A DNA stretch of 64,000 nt from Uloborus plumipes (lineage: Eukaryota > Arthropoda > Arachnida > Araneae > Uloboridae): the NCBI GenBank assembly GCA_038373865.1, contig JAXGGA010002212.1, positions 1-64,000 of the forward strand, written 5' to 3'. The notes beneath the pieces are model-generated. The model was not told where the DNA came from. It did no database searches and saw only the letters and a program-made list of their open reading frames with translations. Shown here piece by piece: positions 22,739-34,649 of the stretch. Positions within the stretch are counted from its first letter, which is position 1. The number at the start of each line of letters is the position of its first letter. The translations under genes were made by a program, and so were the position numbers.

Positions 22739-24311
22739 TACTAGCGGTACCCGCACGGCTTTGCCCGTGGTATAAAATTAAAAGTTCATTTGTAAAATAA
22801 TTAATATAGCAGAAAAAATACTCTATTTTAGTTATAATTCAACTACAATTCCTTCAAAGTATGATATAAAAATTTGGTATGGGCCCTACACTACTTCCTT
22901 TTACGTGTACATTTCTTAGTAGATGCCTTAAGTGCTAAAATAGTGCTTGGAGGGAGTAAGATAACAATTCAAACATTTATATCCCTAGTTTGCCACGAAA
23001 CAATGCAAAAAAATGTTTTACAATGATTAATCTCCAAAATATCGCCGATTTTAACATCATTCAGTGAATTTTTCGCAAAATATCACCAATAGCGCCAAAT
23101 TGAACCCCCCCAAAAAAAGTTTTTAAAAAAATCGCAAATTTGTCGCCAAATTGGCAAAATATCGCTAATAGCGCCAAATTGAGTCCAAATAAAAAAAAAA
23201 ATTCGCCAACTTGGCGATATGTCGCCAAATTGGCGGCAAATACTTCGCGACCAAAGGCTTGGCGATATATCGCCAAGTGGTCGCGCCAATTCATCTGCAT
23301 TGAAATTAACACTGATTAACTCCAAAAAAGGGGTAAAGCATCCCCTTGTGACATTCAAATGAAACCCCAACTGGAGATGCACAAAAATAAGCCACAAGAG
23401 AAAATAAGAACAATTTTGTTGCTCACAGAAACCAACAGAAATCTTACCAAAATTTGAAAGAAGAAGAAAGTTTCCTTTCCCAGCTTTAAAAACAAAACAA
23501 TACATTTTCCGAAATGAAACACTTTAAAAAGAACGTTGCAATGTCACAATTTATACGATATTTGGTTAATCTTTGTGCTTTGGGTACCCCTTTCTCGCTA
23601 AATGGGCGATAGACGCTCCTACTACTGTTTCTAAACGTTGCCAAAATCAATATTGCTGAAATGCGAAATCTATAAAAATGGAAAAAAAATCCGCCAAATC
23701 TTTTAATTAAGTCATTAGTATATTGGAAACAGGGTGGCCAGAAAAATACTACGCTCCTTATTTGGGCCGAAAAAATACTACCGTAGTATCAAAAATACTA
23801 CTTCTGGCAACCCTGGAAAAAGAACGAAACAAAAATAAGTATGAACACGTAACCATAGTAACAGCATGAAAAGTTGATTTCCGTTGATAAAATAATTCAT
23901 TTCATTAACCATTTTAGAATCGTTTGGCTTGCTTTACTGAAGGTAAGCCTTGAATTCCGGGATTCTAAAAACAATTGTTACAGCTCTCCTGATGATCGTA
24001 GAAACTTCAAAAAAACTTCATTTTGTGCAGAAAATTTCAAGCTTTCGAATGACATAAGACTTGAAAATGTGTATAAAATATTTCTTCCCTATTTTATCGA
24101 ATTTCCGCTAAGAATTCGAATAGAAAAAGAACGAAATGGAATTTTCGAAAAATCGCTTCGAGGTGCAAAACTACATGCTACAAACTAATTTTGTACCAAG
24201 TGGCATGAAAATCGACCGAACGGTTTTGGCGCTACGCGCGTAACAGACAGACAGAAGGAAAGACAGAAGGAAAGACAGAGAGACAAACTTTCAGCTTTAT
24301 TATTAGTAGAG
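22739..24311 (+). mobile_element. Family A dispersed element, copy A2
   Basis: A complete copy from the CTAGCGGTACCCG head to the CAGCTTTATTATTAGTAGA end. It contains the TTGGCGATATATCGCCAA palindromes (23210-23290), the 86-bp nested MITE at 23730-23815, and the GAACGGTTTTGGCGCTACGC segment near the 3' end. Relative to A1, A3 and A4 it lacks about 35 bp near 23905 (the TCTCTATTTTCAAACAAATT stretch). The 104-codon frame at 23874-24188 spans the conserved 3' module but is opened only by that deletion, so I do not call it a gene. Confidence 0.85.
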
Positions 24312-24396
24312 ATTTTTTATAACAGTGGGACTGTTTAAGTGAATCATAGGTTAATTGAATCAGCCATTTAATGAATCAAATCGGCGGAAACAATAA

Positions 24397-25860
24397 AAAC
24401 CATACCGAATTATAGCTCCATAAGCCTTATGGTTCAGCCAGTAAAAAATATTTTGTAAAGGCCTCTTTTTCGTGTCTTGAAGAAAATGACCAAATCGTCA
24501 AGTTTGTGCTTTTATATTACTCGCAACGTAAGATGATTATCAGGCTCAAATATGGTGATTCTGATCACTGTTTAGGGTAGAATAGCCTACTTGTGTAACA
24601 AAAGCTCCATGCACTGTAGATTTTTTGCAATTTACTGCCAAAGTTGGTAAAAAATCGTATTTTGGAAAAATTTTACCATAAGTTATCAGCTTGTATCTGC
24701 TGAGAGAATGACTTTCTGAAGCTAATTCTTTCCTCGTTTGTAGCCTGATAATTCGTCCGAAAGGTGTGCATGTGGCATCTTAATAGCTCAAATAATTGCT
24801 GAATTATGCGAGTTGAAATTCCAGTCAAATTTCTTTTTTCTCAACTTTTGTCTAAATTTCAACGGGCAATATCTCAAAAGGGTCATCTTGAATTTCAGTT
24901 TTCTTTACATCATTGGAAAGAACACACTTTTCTTAACTAAAAAACGTTATTTTTATTTCTGAGACAAACCAGTTTCAAGGTGATATTGCAGATCAAAAAT
25001 GTGTACGTCATTCAACATGAAATCAAAGAAAAAAAGACATAGACCTCAAAAGTTGATGTCAATTTGTTCTATTAAAATTTACAGGAGCTATTGTACTTAT
25101 GCTTATTATGTTCTTAGCTACAATAAGAGGATTTTTGCCTCCGGCTCGATCATTGGCTATTCCTAACTGAGGAGCCCATAATAAGGGCGAAACTGCAGTC
25201 TTAGGATGCTATGATCGAGCTGTGGGTGCATTTGCTTCAGTTCTGCCTCAGCCCTGGCTTACGGGCGGTAACTCATTGCACATTACCCAGCTTTTGCCTT
25301 CAAATTTCGAGTTGAGCCGCACCATAGTTTGCGGACGTTCGCTGGTTAGATAAATTCACTTTATCTACCAGTTTGTTGGCTATCTTAGCTACAATAAGAC
25401 GATTTTTGCCTCCGGCTCGATCATTGACTATTCCTAACTGAGGAGCCCATAATAAGGGCGAAACTGCAGTCTTAGGATGCTATGATCGAGCTGTGGGTGC
25501 ATTTGCTTCTGTTCTGCCTCAGCCCTGGCTTACGGGCGGTAACTCATTGCACATATTGTACTTATGTTCTGATGAAAGAACCCTTTTTTAGATATTTTAG
25601 TTAGTTTAGTTTTAGTTTAGTTTTTTAGTTTAGTTTAGTTTAGATTAGTTTTTGTGTGCGCATCCGTAAAAACTCAAGAAATGGCAAAAAAAAAAAAGTT
25701 TCGTTTTTAACAAAAATAATTATCTTCTTATAGCTGCTATAGGAGCTTGAGTCTTTTCCTATGTGTTATTTTTAAGCTCTTGAAACAGAATTTCGGATGA
25801 TATGTCACTTGGCAAGGTGGCATTAATATTTTAAATTCATAAAAAGCATTGTTTCCTTTT
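24397..25860. mobile_element. Foldback element, left arm (interrupted by SINE dimer)
   Basis: 24397-25101 and 25555-25860 are the reverse complement of 32851-33158 plus 26150-26811. Matching stations, read left to right, include AGCTCCATAAGCCTTATGG, AGGCTCAAATATGGTGATTC, CTTTCTGAAGCTAATTCTTTC, AGACATAGACCTCAAAAGTTG and GAAACAGAATTTCGGATGATATGTC. By eye the arms match at about 90%. The left arm lacks the terminal 100 bp found at 33159-33261 and is abutted by copy A2. Confidence 0.9.
25102..25554. mobile_element. Direct dimer of SINE-like element inserted in foldback arm
   Basis: Two direct copies (about 25114-25290 and 25384-25554) carry GGCTCGATCATTG, CTAACTGAGGAGCCCATAAT and GTGGGTGCATTTGCTTC. 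A spacer of about 95 bp separates them. The 12-bp word ATTGTACTTATG flanks the pair (25090-25101 and 25555-25566). The opposite foldback arm shows the uninterrupted sequence near 26410-26420, which confirms the insertion. The same family is present as an inverted dimer at 18622-18903. Confidence 0.85.
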
Positions 25861-26149
25861 TCAAAAAAATAAAAATAAAAATAATTAATGAATGAGATAA
25901 ATAATAAATAAAACAGTTAATTTGGAGTGTACGTGATAAAAAATATGTATAATGGGACTGCAAAGCCATTATTCTAAGAAACGATAACGTAAGTTTTCTA
26001 TAGAGTTGAATATTGAAATTATTTCTACCATGTAAATGATAACAATAGTAATTGAAAATATTATAAGAAGTAATTGAAAATCCATTCTTTATACTGCCGA
26101 GGATGTGTCTAGATATTCAGTCTATTGCAATTTGCCTATAAACAAAAAT

Positions 26150-26811
26150 GATGAAAAATGGGAAAATGCTTTTTATGACCTTGAAATATTAATGACCTAC
26201 AACCTTGCTAAGTGACATATCATCCAAAATTCTGTTTCAAAAGCTTAAAAATAACACATAGGAAAAGACTCAAGCTCTTATAACAGCTATAAGAAGATAA
26301 TTATTTGTGTCAAAAACAAAACTTTATTTTTTGTAATTTCTTGAGTTTTTACGGATGCCCACACAAAAACTAAAGTTCAAAAATATCTAAAAAAGGGGTT
26401 TTTCATCAGAACATAAGTACAATAGCTCCTGTAAACTTTAACAGAACAAATTGACGTCAACTTTTGAGGTCTATGTCTTTTTTTCTTTGATTTCACGTTG
26501 AATGGTGTACATATTTTTAATCTGCAATATCCCTTGAAACTGGTTTGTCTCAAAAATAAAAATAACGCTTTTAGTTAAGAAAAGTGTGTTCTTTCCAATG
26601 ATGTAAAGAAAGTTAAAATTCAAGATGACTCTTTTGAGATATTGCCCTTTGAAATTGAGACAAAATTGAGAAAAAAGAAATTTGACTGGAATTTCAACTC
26701 GCATAATTCAGCAATTATTTGAGCTATCAAGATGCCACTTGCACACCTTTCGGACGAACTATCAGGCTACAAACGAGGAAAGAATTAGCTTCAGAAAGTC
26801 ATTCTCTCAGC
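26150..26811. mobile_element. Foldback element, right arm, inner part
   Basis: Reverse complement of the left arm from about 25860 down to 24705. The loop between the arms is about 290 bp (25861-26149) and AT-rich. The arm breaks at CTCTCAGC where the hAT element inserted, and continues at 32851. Confidence 0.9.
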
Positions 26812-26879
26812 CAGGCGCGGATCCAAAGGGGGGGGGCAATGGGAGCAATTGCCCCTCCCTGAAAAAATAAGGGGCGCCG

Positions 26880-28110
26880 AAGGCGCCTAGGTGTTTTTTG
26901 GTACTTAAAAAAAACAATACTGCTTCAAGCTTCAGCGCCAATGAGGGCGCCCCCATCTCACTGACCGAAAGGCTCTCTCCGAACTTAAAACGTCAATACT
27001 GCTTCGAGCTTTGGCGCCATGGAGGGGGCGCTCCCAAAGCTTCAAGGGGGTGCCCGCTAACCGTACTACGCGCTCTCCGTACTTAAACGTCAATACTGCT
27101 TCGAGCTTAGGCGCCCTGGAGGAGGCGCTCCCAAAGCTTCAAGGGGGCACCCGCCAACCGTACTAGGCGCTCTCCGTACTTAAACGTCAATACTCCTTCA
27201 AGCTTAGGCGCTCCCAAAGCTTCGAGGGGGCGCCCGCCAACCGTACTAGGAGCTCTCCGTACTGTAACGTCAATACTGCTTCAAGCTTAGGCGCTTGGAG
27301 GGGGCGCTCTCAAAGCTTCGAGGGAGCGCCCGCCAACCGTACTAGGCGCTCTCTGTACTTAAACGTCAAAACTGCTTCGAACTAAGGCGCCCTAAAGGCG
27401 CACTCCCAAAGCTTCAAGCAGGCTCCCGCCAACCGTACTAGGCGCTCTTCGTACTTAAACGTCAGTACTGCTTCGAGCTTAGGCGCCCTGGAAAGGGCGC
27501 TCCCTAAGCTTCAAGGGGACGCGCGCCAAAGACGCCCCCTTCTCACCGACCGAAGGCGTCTAGGCGCTCTGCGAACTTTAAACCTCAATACTGTTTTAAG
27601 CTTCGGCACCCTGGAGGGGGCGCTTTCAAAGCTTCAAGGCGATGCACGCCAAAGGCGCCTAGGTGTTCTCCGTACTTGAAAAAAAAAAAAAAAAACAATA
27701 ATGCTTCAAGCTTCGGTGCGCCAAAGGGTGCCCCTTCTCGCTGACCGAAGGCGCCTAGGCGCTGTCCGTACTTAAAACGTCAATACGGCTTTAAGCTTCG
27801 GCAACCCTTTCTCACCGACCGAGGCGACTAGGCTCTCTCCATACTTAAAACGTTAATACTGCTTTAAGCTTCGCCGCCTCTGAATGGGCGCTTCTAAGTT
27901 GCTCGCCGAAGTCGGCCCCCTTCTCACCGACCAAAGGCGCCTAGGTGCTCTCCGTACTTAAAAACCAATAGTGCTCCAAGCTTCGGCGCCCGTAAGGGCG
28001 CGGATCCAAAGCTGCAAGGGGGAGCGCACCGAAGGTGCCCCTTCTCATTGACCGAAGGCGCCTAGAAACTCTCCGTACTTAAAAGCCAATACTGCTTCAA
28101 GCTTTTTTAA
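26880..28110 (+). repeat. GC-rich tandem array, about 13 units of 75-120 bp
   Basis: Units are marked by AACGTCAATACTGCTTCGAG or close variants, then a GGCGCC-containing word, CCCAAAGCTTCAAGGGGG, and CCGTACTAGGCGCTCTCCG. Unit starts lie near 26915, 26988, 27085, 27182, 27265, 27361, 27458, 27578, 27693, 27775, 27848, 27961 and 28083. The array is much more GC-rich than its surroundings. It sits inside the hAT element just after the left end. Confidence 0.9.
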
Positions 28111-28274
28111 GAGCCCTTTAATAAGAGTGTGACAAAGAACGCACAACCTTTGAAGTATAGGAAGGAATGTGAAAGCTTTTAGCGCTTTTCAAAGGTAGAG
28201 ATGAGTTTCCAGAATTATTGCCAAATGCAAATAGATGACAAGAGTCCTTCAATAGGTTTTTTCCCACTGACAGT

Positions 28275-28595
28275 TTGACTTTTCCGACAAAGAACAAAGG
28301 GAGAAATATTTTTAGGAGTTGGCAACCCTGTTTCTATGCGAATCAATCGCCTTTACTGCAAACTGCGACTTGGAAATTCCCCGTGAAAGTTAGTTTAATA
28401 CTATTGAAATTACGTCTGGCAGGAAAAAAAAACAAACCCTCAGGTGCATTTAATCGCAAAAGAAAGCTACGACAATTAAAAGAAAATGAAAAACCAGCTG
28501 AAGCTTTGCAGAAGTTTTCTTCACCCTCTATCAATATTGATGATCCACCTGCAGACACAATGTTGGATTCGATAAATCAAGATATTACTAAAGCT
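28275..28595 (+). pseudogene. First exon of a hAT-like transposase (partial)
   Basis: The frame contains GKKNKPSGAFNRKRKLRQLK at about residues 50-69, followed by an acidic/lysine-rich segment and a Ser-Pro-rich linker. The KPSGA-x-RKRK signature opens many hAT transposases and their domesticated ZMYM-type relatives, just before the DNA-binding zinc finger. The frame runs into a good splice donor (AAAGCT then GTAAGTTT at 28596), so later exons are expected. None is found before the right end of the element, and copy A3 follows soon after. The strand agrees with the element. The start codon is uncertain. Catalytic DDE and dimerisation parts are missing. Confidence 0.55.
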
Positions 28596-28661
28596 GTAAG
28601 TTTATTCAATTTATACTATTTTCCCTAAGCTGTGCTTTCATTTAATTAAACATGTATTTTA

Positions 28662-28818
28662 GACTAGCTGCTTTGCCCGGCTTTGCACGGACTATTTTAA
28701 AATAAAACTTCAGTCAACCGCCGCTTGGCTAAAAAACCCAATCAGATTACATCGCGCGAAAAATCGCCAAATCAATCGCCAAAACATAATCAAAGCAAAA
28801 GCAAGAGATTTATTTATT
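28662..28818 (+). repeat. Head of a second CTAGC-type dispersed element, truncated by A3
   Basis: ACTAGCTGCTTTGCCCGGCT followed by TTGCACGG resembles, but is not, the family A head. The segment includes AAAAATCGCCAAATCAATCG. Copy A3 begins immediately after, so A3 inserted into or next to it. Confidence 0.55.
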
Positions 28819-30530
28819 TACTAGCGGTACCCGCACGGCTTTGCCCGTGGTATAAAATTAAAAGTTCATTTGTAAAATAATTGATATAGCAGAAAAAATG
28901 CTCTATTTTAGTTTTATTCAACTATAATTCCTTCAAAGTGATATAAAGATCTGATATGGACCCCACACTACTTAATTTTACGTGTAAATTTCTTAGTAGA
29001 TGCCTTAAGTGCTAAAATAGTGCTTGGAGTGAGCAAGATAACAATTCAAACATTTGTATCCCTAGTTTGCTACGAAACAATGCAAAAAAATGTTTTACAA
29101 TGATTTATCTACTAAATATCATCGATTTTAACATCATTCAGTGGATTTTTCGCAAAATATCGCCAACAGCGCCAAATTGAACCTAAATCAAGAAAAAAAA
29201 ATTTTTTTTCGCCCATTGGCGTCAAATACTTGGCGATCAAAAGCTTGGCGATCTATCGCCAAGTGGTCGCGCCAATTCATATCACTTTTGTTAACCAATT
29301 CATATCACCTTGGATTGAAAACACTGATTTACCCGACAAATGGGGTAAAACACCCCCTTGGAACATTCGAATGCAACCCCAAGGGAGATGGACAAAAATA
29401 AGCCAAAAGAGAAAATAAGAACAATTTTGTTGATAACAGGAACCAGCAGAAATCTTACCAAAGTTTAAGAGAAGAAGAAAGTTTTCTTTCCTAGCTTAAA
29501 AAACAAAACAATACATTTTCCGAAATGAAACACTTTAAAAAAACGATGCAATATCGCAATTGATACGATATTTCGTTAATCTGTGCTTTAGGTACCCTTT
29601 TCTCGCTAAATGAACGATAGGCGCGCCAAGCGTGGTAACCCTAGCTATTTGGCGTAGTTGACTTTTTGAAAACGCGCCCAAGCAGGGTCCCAAAGCATCT
29701 TCACCGCTTCACCGGGCAAAAGACAGGGTTGCCAGAGAATTGGAACAAAAAAAAACTACGCCTCCTCTAAAAAAAATATTACAAAATACTACTGTTTCCA
29801 AACGTTGCCAAAATCAATGTTGCTGAAATGCGAAATCTATGAAAATGGAAAACAAAAAAAATCCGCCGAGTCTTTTAATTAAGTCATTAGTATATTGGAA
29901 ACAGGGTTGCCAGAAAAATACTATGCTCCTTATTTGGGCCGAAAAAATACTACCGTAGAATCAAAAATACTACGTCTGGCCGTAGCCTACGAAGATAGAC
30001 GCTGGCAACCCTGGAAAAAGAAAGAAACAAAAATAAGTATGAACACGTAACCATAGTAACAACATGAAAAATTGATTTCCGTTGATAAAATAATTCATGT
30101 TATCTCTCTTTTCAAACAAATTTTATTCTAAAGTTCAACCATTTTAGAATCGTTTGGCTTGCTTTACTGAAGGTAAGCCTTGAATTTCGGGATTCTAAAA
30201 ACAATTGTTACAGCTCTCCTGATGATCGTAGAAACTTCGAAAAAACTTCATTTTGTGCAGAAAATTCCAAGCTTTCGAATGACATAAGACTTGAAAATGT
30301 GTGTGAAATATTTCTTCCCTATTTTATCGAATTTCCGCTAAGAATTCGAATAGAAAAAGAACGAAATGGAATTTTCGAAAAATCGCTTCGAGGTGCAAAA
30401 CTACATGCTACAAACTAATTTTGTGCCAAGTGGCATGAAAATCGACCGAACGGTTTTGGCGCTACGCGCGTAACAGACAGACAGAAAGAAGGACAGACAG
30501 AACCACCTTCAGCTTTATTATTAGTAGAGA
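28819..30530 (+). mobile_element. Family A dispersed element, copy A3
   Basis: Full-length copy with the CTAGCGGTACCCGCACGG head and TCAGCTTTATTATTAGTAGA end. The TTGGCGATC-TATCGCCAAG palindrome is at 29241-29264. A partial CAGGGTTGCCAGAG unit near 29726 precedes the nested MITE at 29902-30013, so this copy has one and a half MITE-like units. The two overlapping frames at 29141-29418 lie in the palindrome-rich module and are not conserved in the other copies. Confidence 0.85.
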
Positions 30531-30830
30531 AGAAGAGACAATCAAAGGAAAAAATGGCAACGAAAGAAATTTCTCTTAGTGTTTTCAAGATTTATTTCAC
30601 GCGCAGACGACTTTTTTAGCCTACTTTCCCGTTAAAAATAAAAGACGAAAAAAGTATTAAAAGTGGCTGAATGCATCTAAAAAATATCGCTAAGTCCAAA
30701 AAATATGGCCAAATTTAAAAAATATCGCCAAGTCCGAAAAAAAAAAGCCAAAAAGAAATAAAAAGGGAAAAGGAAAATCGAAAAATTAAAAATTTGAAAG
30801 TAGGGTATTGAGATGGGGAATTTGTGCGTC

Positions 30831-31450
30831 TGTCGGTCGGTCGGTCTGTCTGTCTGTCTGCCCCCCCCCCTAATAACTTTTCAATGAACATTCCGATTTG
30901 GACAAACTTTTTTTTTTTGTTGGAAAGATCTCGCCGAGTACAGCTCATTCCCAGACTTGATTTTTCGATTGGAACAATTTTTGGTTCAACTTTGAACCGT
31001 TCAAACAACCTGTCCCGCGATATTAACTTTTTAGTTAACAGTCCGATTTGAACAAACTTTTTTTTGTTCGAAAGATCTTATCAAGGATACTTCATTTCCG
31101 TATTTACATTTCCGATTTGAACAGTTTTTCGTTCAACATTGAGCCGCTCAAGCAAGCTGTCACCCGTAATAACTTTTAAGTGAACAGAACGATTTAAATA
31201 AACTTTTTTTTTGTTCGAAGGATCTCAGCGAGGATACTTAATTACCGTATTTAAATTTTCAATTTGAAAATTTTTTCGTTCAACATTGAACCGTTCAAGC
31301 AACCTTTCCCCACATAATAACTTTTGAGTGAACCGTTTGAATGGAATAAACTTTTTTTTTTGTTTGAAAGATCTCGGAGAAGCTCATTCCCATATTTCGC
31401 TTTTTGGTTTGAACCATTTTTCGTTCAATATTGAACCGTTCAGAAAAAAA
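30831..31450 (+). repeat. GGTC/TCTG run and tandem units of about 130-145 bp
   Basis: After a GTCG/GTCT run and a C homopolymer (30831-30870), about four units follow. Each carries AATAACTTTT or a variant, TGAACA--CCGATTTG, CAAACTTTTTTTTTGTT, GAAAGATCTC and GTTCAACATTGAACCGTTCA. Starts lie near 30875, 31018, 31167 and 31312. The units are diverged. No gene is implied. Confidence 0.75.
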
Positions 31451-32811
31451 ATTTAACATTAGCTCCTACGGGGAATTTAAGTTGAATGTTGATCCTGAAC
31501 TTAAAGTCGGATTTCCTTCAAACTAACTTGTAAGAAAATGGTTTTGATAAATAATGTTTGTAAAGTACTTTTCTGAATAATCTTCTGTGAGGACTCGAAT
31601 TCCGACTCCGACTCCGCAAACATGGTGGAAATGCAGGCTCAGAAAAAAAATGACTGACTGTGCAGACGATTTTTTGTTTATTTATTTTTATTATTTTTGG
31701 CAGACGCTGTTTTTTGTAACAAAAATGTTTCATTCACGAGGGCATTTTATTCTTTATTTATATTTAACAACTGGCAACGGATTAAAAGTGAAATTCGAGA
31801 CATTTTATCAACGGACGAGTTGTTTTTTTCTTTTTTTTTCTTTCTTTGATAAAATGTGTTTTGATGTACTTTGTACTTTTAATTTTTTCTTTTTTTTGAA
31901 AACAATTGAGGAATTTTTCTACGGAAGAACTGTAACAGTTACATTCTTTAAAAGGTGCGACAAAACTTTAGTTATTCATTTATTTACTTTTTATGTGTCT
32001 ATTTCATCTGATGAGAGGGGTATATTTTGCTTTTAGAAATCAGATTTAAGTGCTAAAAAGGTATGTTTGACACAATTTTTAGTCTCAGATAATTAAGAGA
32101 ACAATAATCAGATGCTAGAATGCCGATGTCGATGTACGGGAAAGTAGGCTCGTTTAGTTCTTGACAGAACTTCTTGTTCAATCGTCAAATTTAAAATTAA
32201 AATATTGATTCTTTACAAACTTAAAAAAGTCCGTATCTTTTTTCAGGGTGGACATATCGTTTAGCGGTTCTGAAAATCGTAGAAATTAAACTGTCCTAAA
32301 AGGCATTTTTCGTGATCTTTCGAATGCGACCAAGATCGAAAAAATCCGATAAGTATTTCTGGTAGAAAGAGCCATTTTACGATTGAGGCATTAATAGCAT
32401 TTGAATTTGTCCAATGCAGAATCTTTTTTTTTCTTTATTTTTTTTCTTTTTTGCTACGCCACTTAAATGAAAAAAAAAGTTCTAAAAATAAAAACTATTT
32501 TTTTTGACCCTACTATGTTTCTTGTTTTATTTATTTATTTATTTATTTCATGTGGTGGGAGCGGGAGGGGGGGGGGGCTAGAAATGGCAAAGCCATCTTA
32601 AAACTACATTAGTTCATTTTCATATTCTTTTCTTTCCTACACTAATGTATTTTTATTTCATATTATTTTTACTGAACGGACAAATAACTGCTTGTCTCTG
32701 AAGGAGATGAATAACAGACCAAAAAGCATTTTCCCCACTTTCTTAACTCGTTTTAATTGGGGGGGGGGGCGCCAAAATATTCTTTGAGGGGGGGCGCCGA
32801 ATTGAGAATGA
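31451..32811. other. AT-rich interior of the hAT element, no exon recognised
   Basis: T-rich low-complexity tracts dominate 31800-31910 and 32420-32540. The 149-codon frame at 31587-32036 is Phe/Leu/Tyr-rich because of T-runs and shows no hAT motif. I could not find catalytic transposase exons here. Confidence 0.5.
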
Positions 32812-32850
32812 AACTGCCCCCTCCTGAGAGAAATCCTGGATCCGCCCCTG

Positions 32851-33261
32851 CTCTCAGCAGATACAAGCAGATAACGTAATGGTCAAAATTTGCCAAAATA
32901 CGATTTTTTACCAACTTTGGCAGCAAGTTGCAAAAAATCTACAGTGCATGGAGCTTTTGTTACACAAGTAGGCTATTCTACCCTAAACAGTGATTAGAAT
33001 CACCAAATTTGAGCCTGATAATCGTCTTAGGTCGCTAGCAATAAAAGCGCAAACTTGATGATTTGGTCATTGTTTTCAAGACACAAAAAAGAGGCCTTTA
33101 TAAAATAATTTTATTGACTGAACCATAAGGCTTATGGAGCTATAATTTGGTATGGTTTCATGCAAATCTTATATGTACATCCAAAAAAATTTTCATCAAA
33201 ATAGGAGGGGGTCGAGTGAGGATTTTCTCGAAATTTGGGACACTTGGCATGGAGTGACCCT
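32851..33261. mobile_element. Foldback element, right arm, outer part and terminus
   Basis: 32851-33158 is the reverse complement of 24397-24710. The arm then extends to GGGACACTTGGCATGGAGTG followed by ACCCT at 33261. Read on the minus strand this gives an AGGGTCACTCCATGCCAAG end, which looks like a transposon terminus. The left arm has lost this part. Confidence 0.75.
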
Positions 33262-34634
33262 TTTGAGTTTTGTTTAGTCAATTTTAATAATTTTCACCCA
33301 CTCATCGTATTGAAACCCCTTTCATTTGTGTGTAATAAAGACAAAACCGATAGGCCAAGCAATTGGTAGGTGCAAGGGTTACTGCGCAGTGGTGTACCAA
33401 GGAGTTGGTAGGAACTGCTCTGTCCAGGGTTGCAGCAACTAGAAAGGAGGGGACGGCGTTTTGACCAACAAAAAAAAAATAAATATTATTTTTTAGTCAT
33501 TTTTTAAATTGTGATACAAAAAATTTACTCATTCATTTTTCATTATTAAAAACAAAAATGCATTTTTAACAGACTTCAAACAGACGGAGGTTCTCTATTT
33601 GTACCGTATGTATGTTTTTTTTTTTTTTTTTTTTGGGCTCATAGCGTCTGACCCTTAGGGTTACAAAAGTTATTATGGATAATGTTCGAGTGTCGTTGAA
33701 TTTGAATTTGGTAGCAATTCTACTTTGAAAGTAGAAAATGAAGATAAAAGAAATGAATTAAAATAATACAAATTTAAATAAACGCAATGAATTCATATAA
33801 AATTTATTTTTTTATTACATATGTGCGCTGTGCACATTTCTGATGTCTATAGCAATCATTTTTATTAACGATTCATAAATGCAAATGGACAGCCTCTCTG
33901 AAACTGAATAATAAAAGAAAACATAGTGGACGTTAGTTGCAAGTGAAACTGATTAAATGTTCCATTCTTAAAGTTCTTAACTACTGTTGATGGGCTCTCT
34001 CAGTCGTCTGGACTTTCAATTTAAAACTGTCACTTGCAGAAAATGCAAAAGAAAGTAGATTAACGTCAAGGGGCGGCTGAAAGAATTTTTACTGAAGTTT
34101 GCCAACATCCAATTAAAACAGTGTTCCAACACGATGTTTATACAACAATTGAATGTAATAAAAACAAAGAAGCTTGTACAGAACTAATTGAGCTGATTTT
34201 TCAGTATATAGACATCCATTTTATGGTCAATGATTTAACAAGCCCTTGCTATTTTGCTCTAATTTAAATATAAAATCATTACAAATAAATAAACAAACAA
34301 ACAAGTAAGAGATTATCCTGACTGCGAGGAAGAATGCAAATGAAAGAATTTGAGAGCAACATAAAATTTTTCTCTATATGCATTAACGTAATTACAATTT
34401 AGGATTTCATAGGAATAAGCGGAATTACAGAATAAGCTGCTTTGAATACGTGTAACAGTTTAAGCAAGCATAATTACATTACATTCCTCTAAAAGTTTTT
34501 ATCAGATTAAAATATTGTATTCTGCCAAAAATTAAAGTCTGCGCTCTAGTGTTCAAAACTATCTGCTTTTCCAAATAGTTTCCTATAATAATCTAATTTT
34601 GAAACTAAGTTATGATTAAGAGATGATTCAGGAG
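33262..34634. other. Repeat fragments, no gene
   Basis: CAGTGGTGTACCAAGGAG at 33395 resembles a hAT-type MITE end without a partner. 33590-33680 holds a CAGACGGAGGTTCTC segment and a T homopolymer, a style seen again at 61900-62000. The rest is AT-rich DNA with nothing to call. Confidence 0.4.
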
Positions 34635-34649
34635 TACCGTAAAATGGGG

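Larger units (their letters stand above)
26812..32850 (+). mobile_element. 6.0-kb hAT-type transposon inserted in foldback arm
   Basis: The left end CAGGCGCGGATCC and the right end GGATCCGCCCCTG are inverted repeats with one mismatch. The 8-bp word CTCTCAGC flanks both sides (26804-26811 and 32851-32858). The left foldback arm supplies the empty site. Inside are a GC-rich tandem array, the first exon of a hAT-like transposase (28275-28595), the head of another dispersed element (28662-28818), family A copy A3 (28819-30530) and a second tandem array (30880-31450). The rest of the transposase is not found, so the element is defective. Family A insertion came after hAT insertion, which came after foldback formation. 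Confidence 0.85.

Noticed and set aside
23874..24188. 104-codon frame in family A copy A2
   Set aside because: The sister copies A1, A3 and A4 lack the small deletion that gives this frame its start, and there is no recognised domain.
26880..28110. CRISPR array
   Set aside because: Repeated units are 75-120 bp, diverged and without unique spacers, in a eukaryotic transposon. It is an ordinary tandem array.
31587..32036. 149-codon frame inside the hAT element
   Set aside because: Composition is driven by T homopolymers (Phe/Leu/Tyr) and no hAT motif is present.
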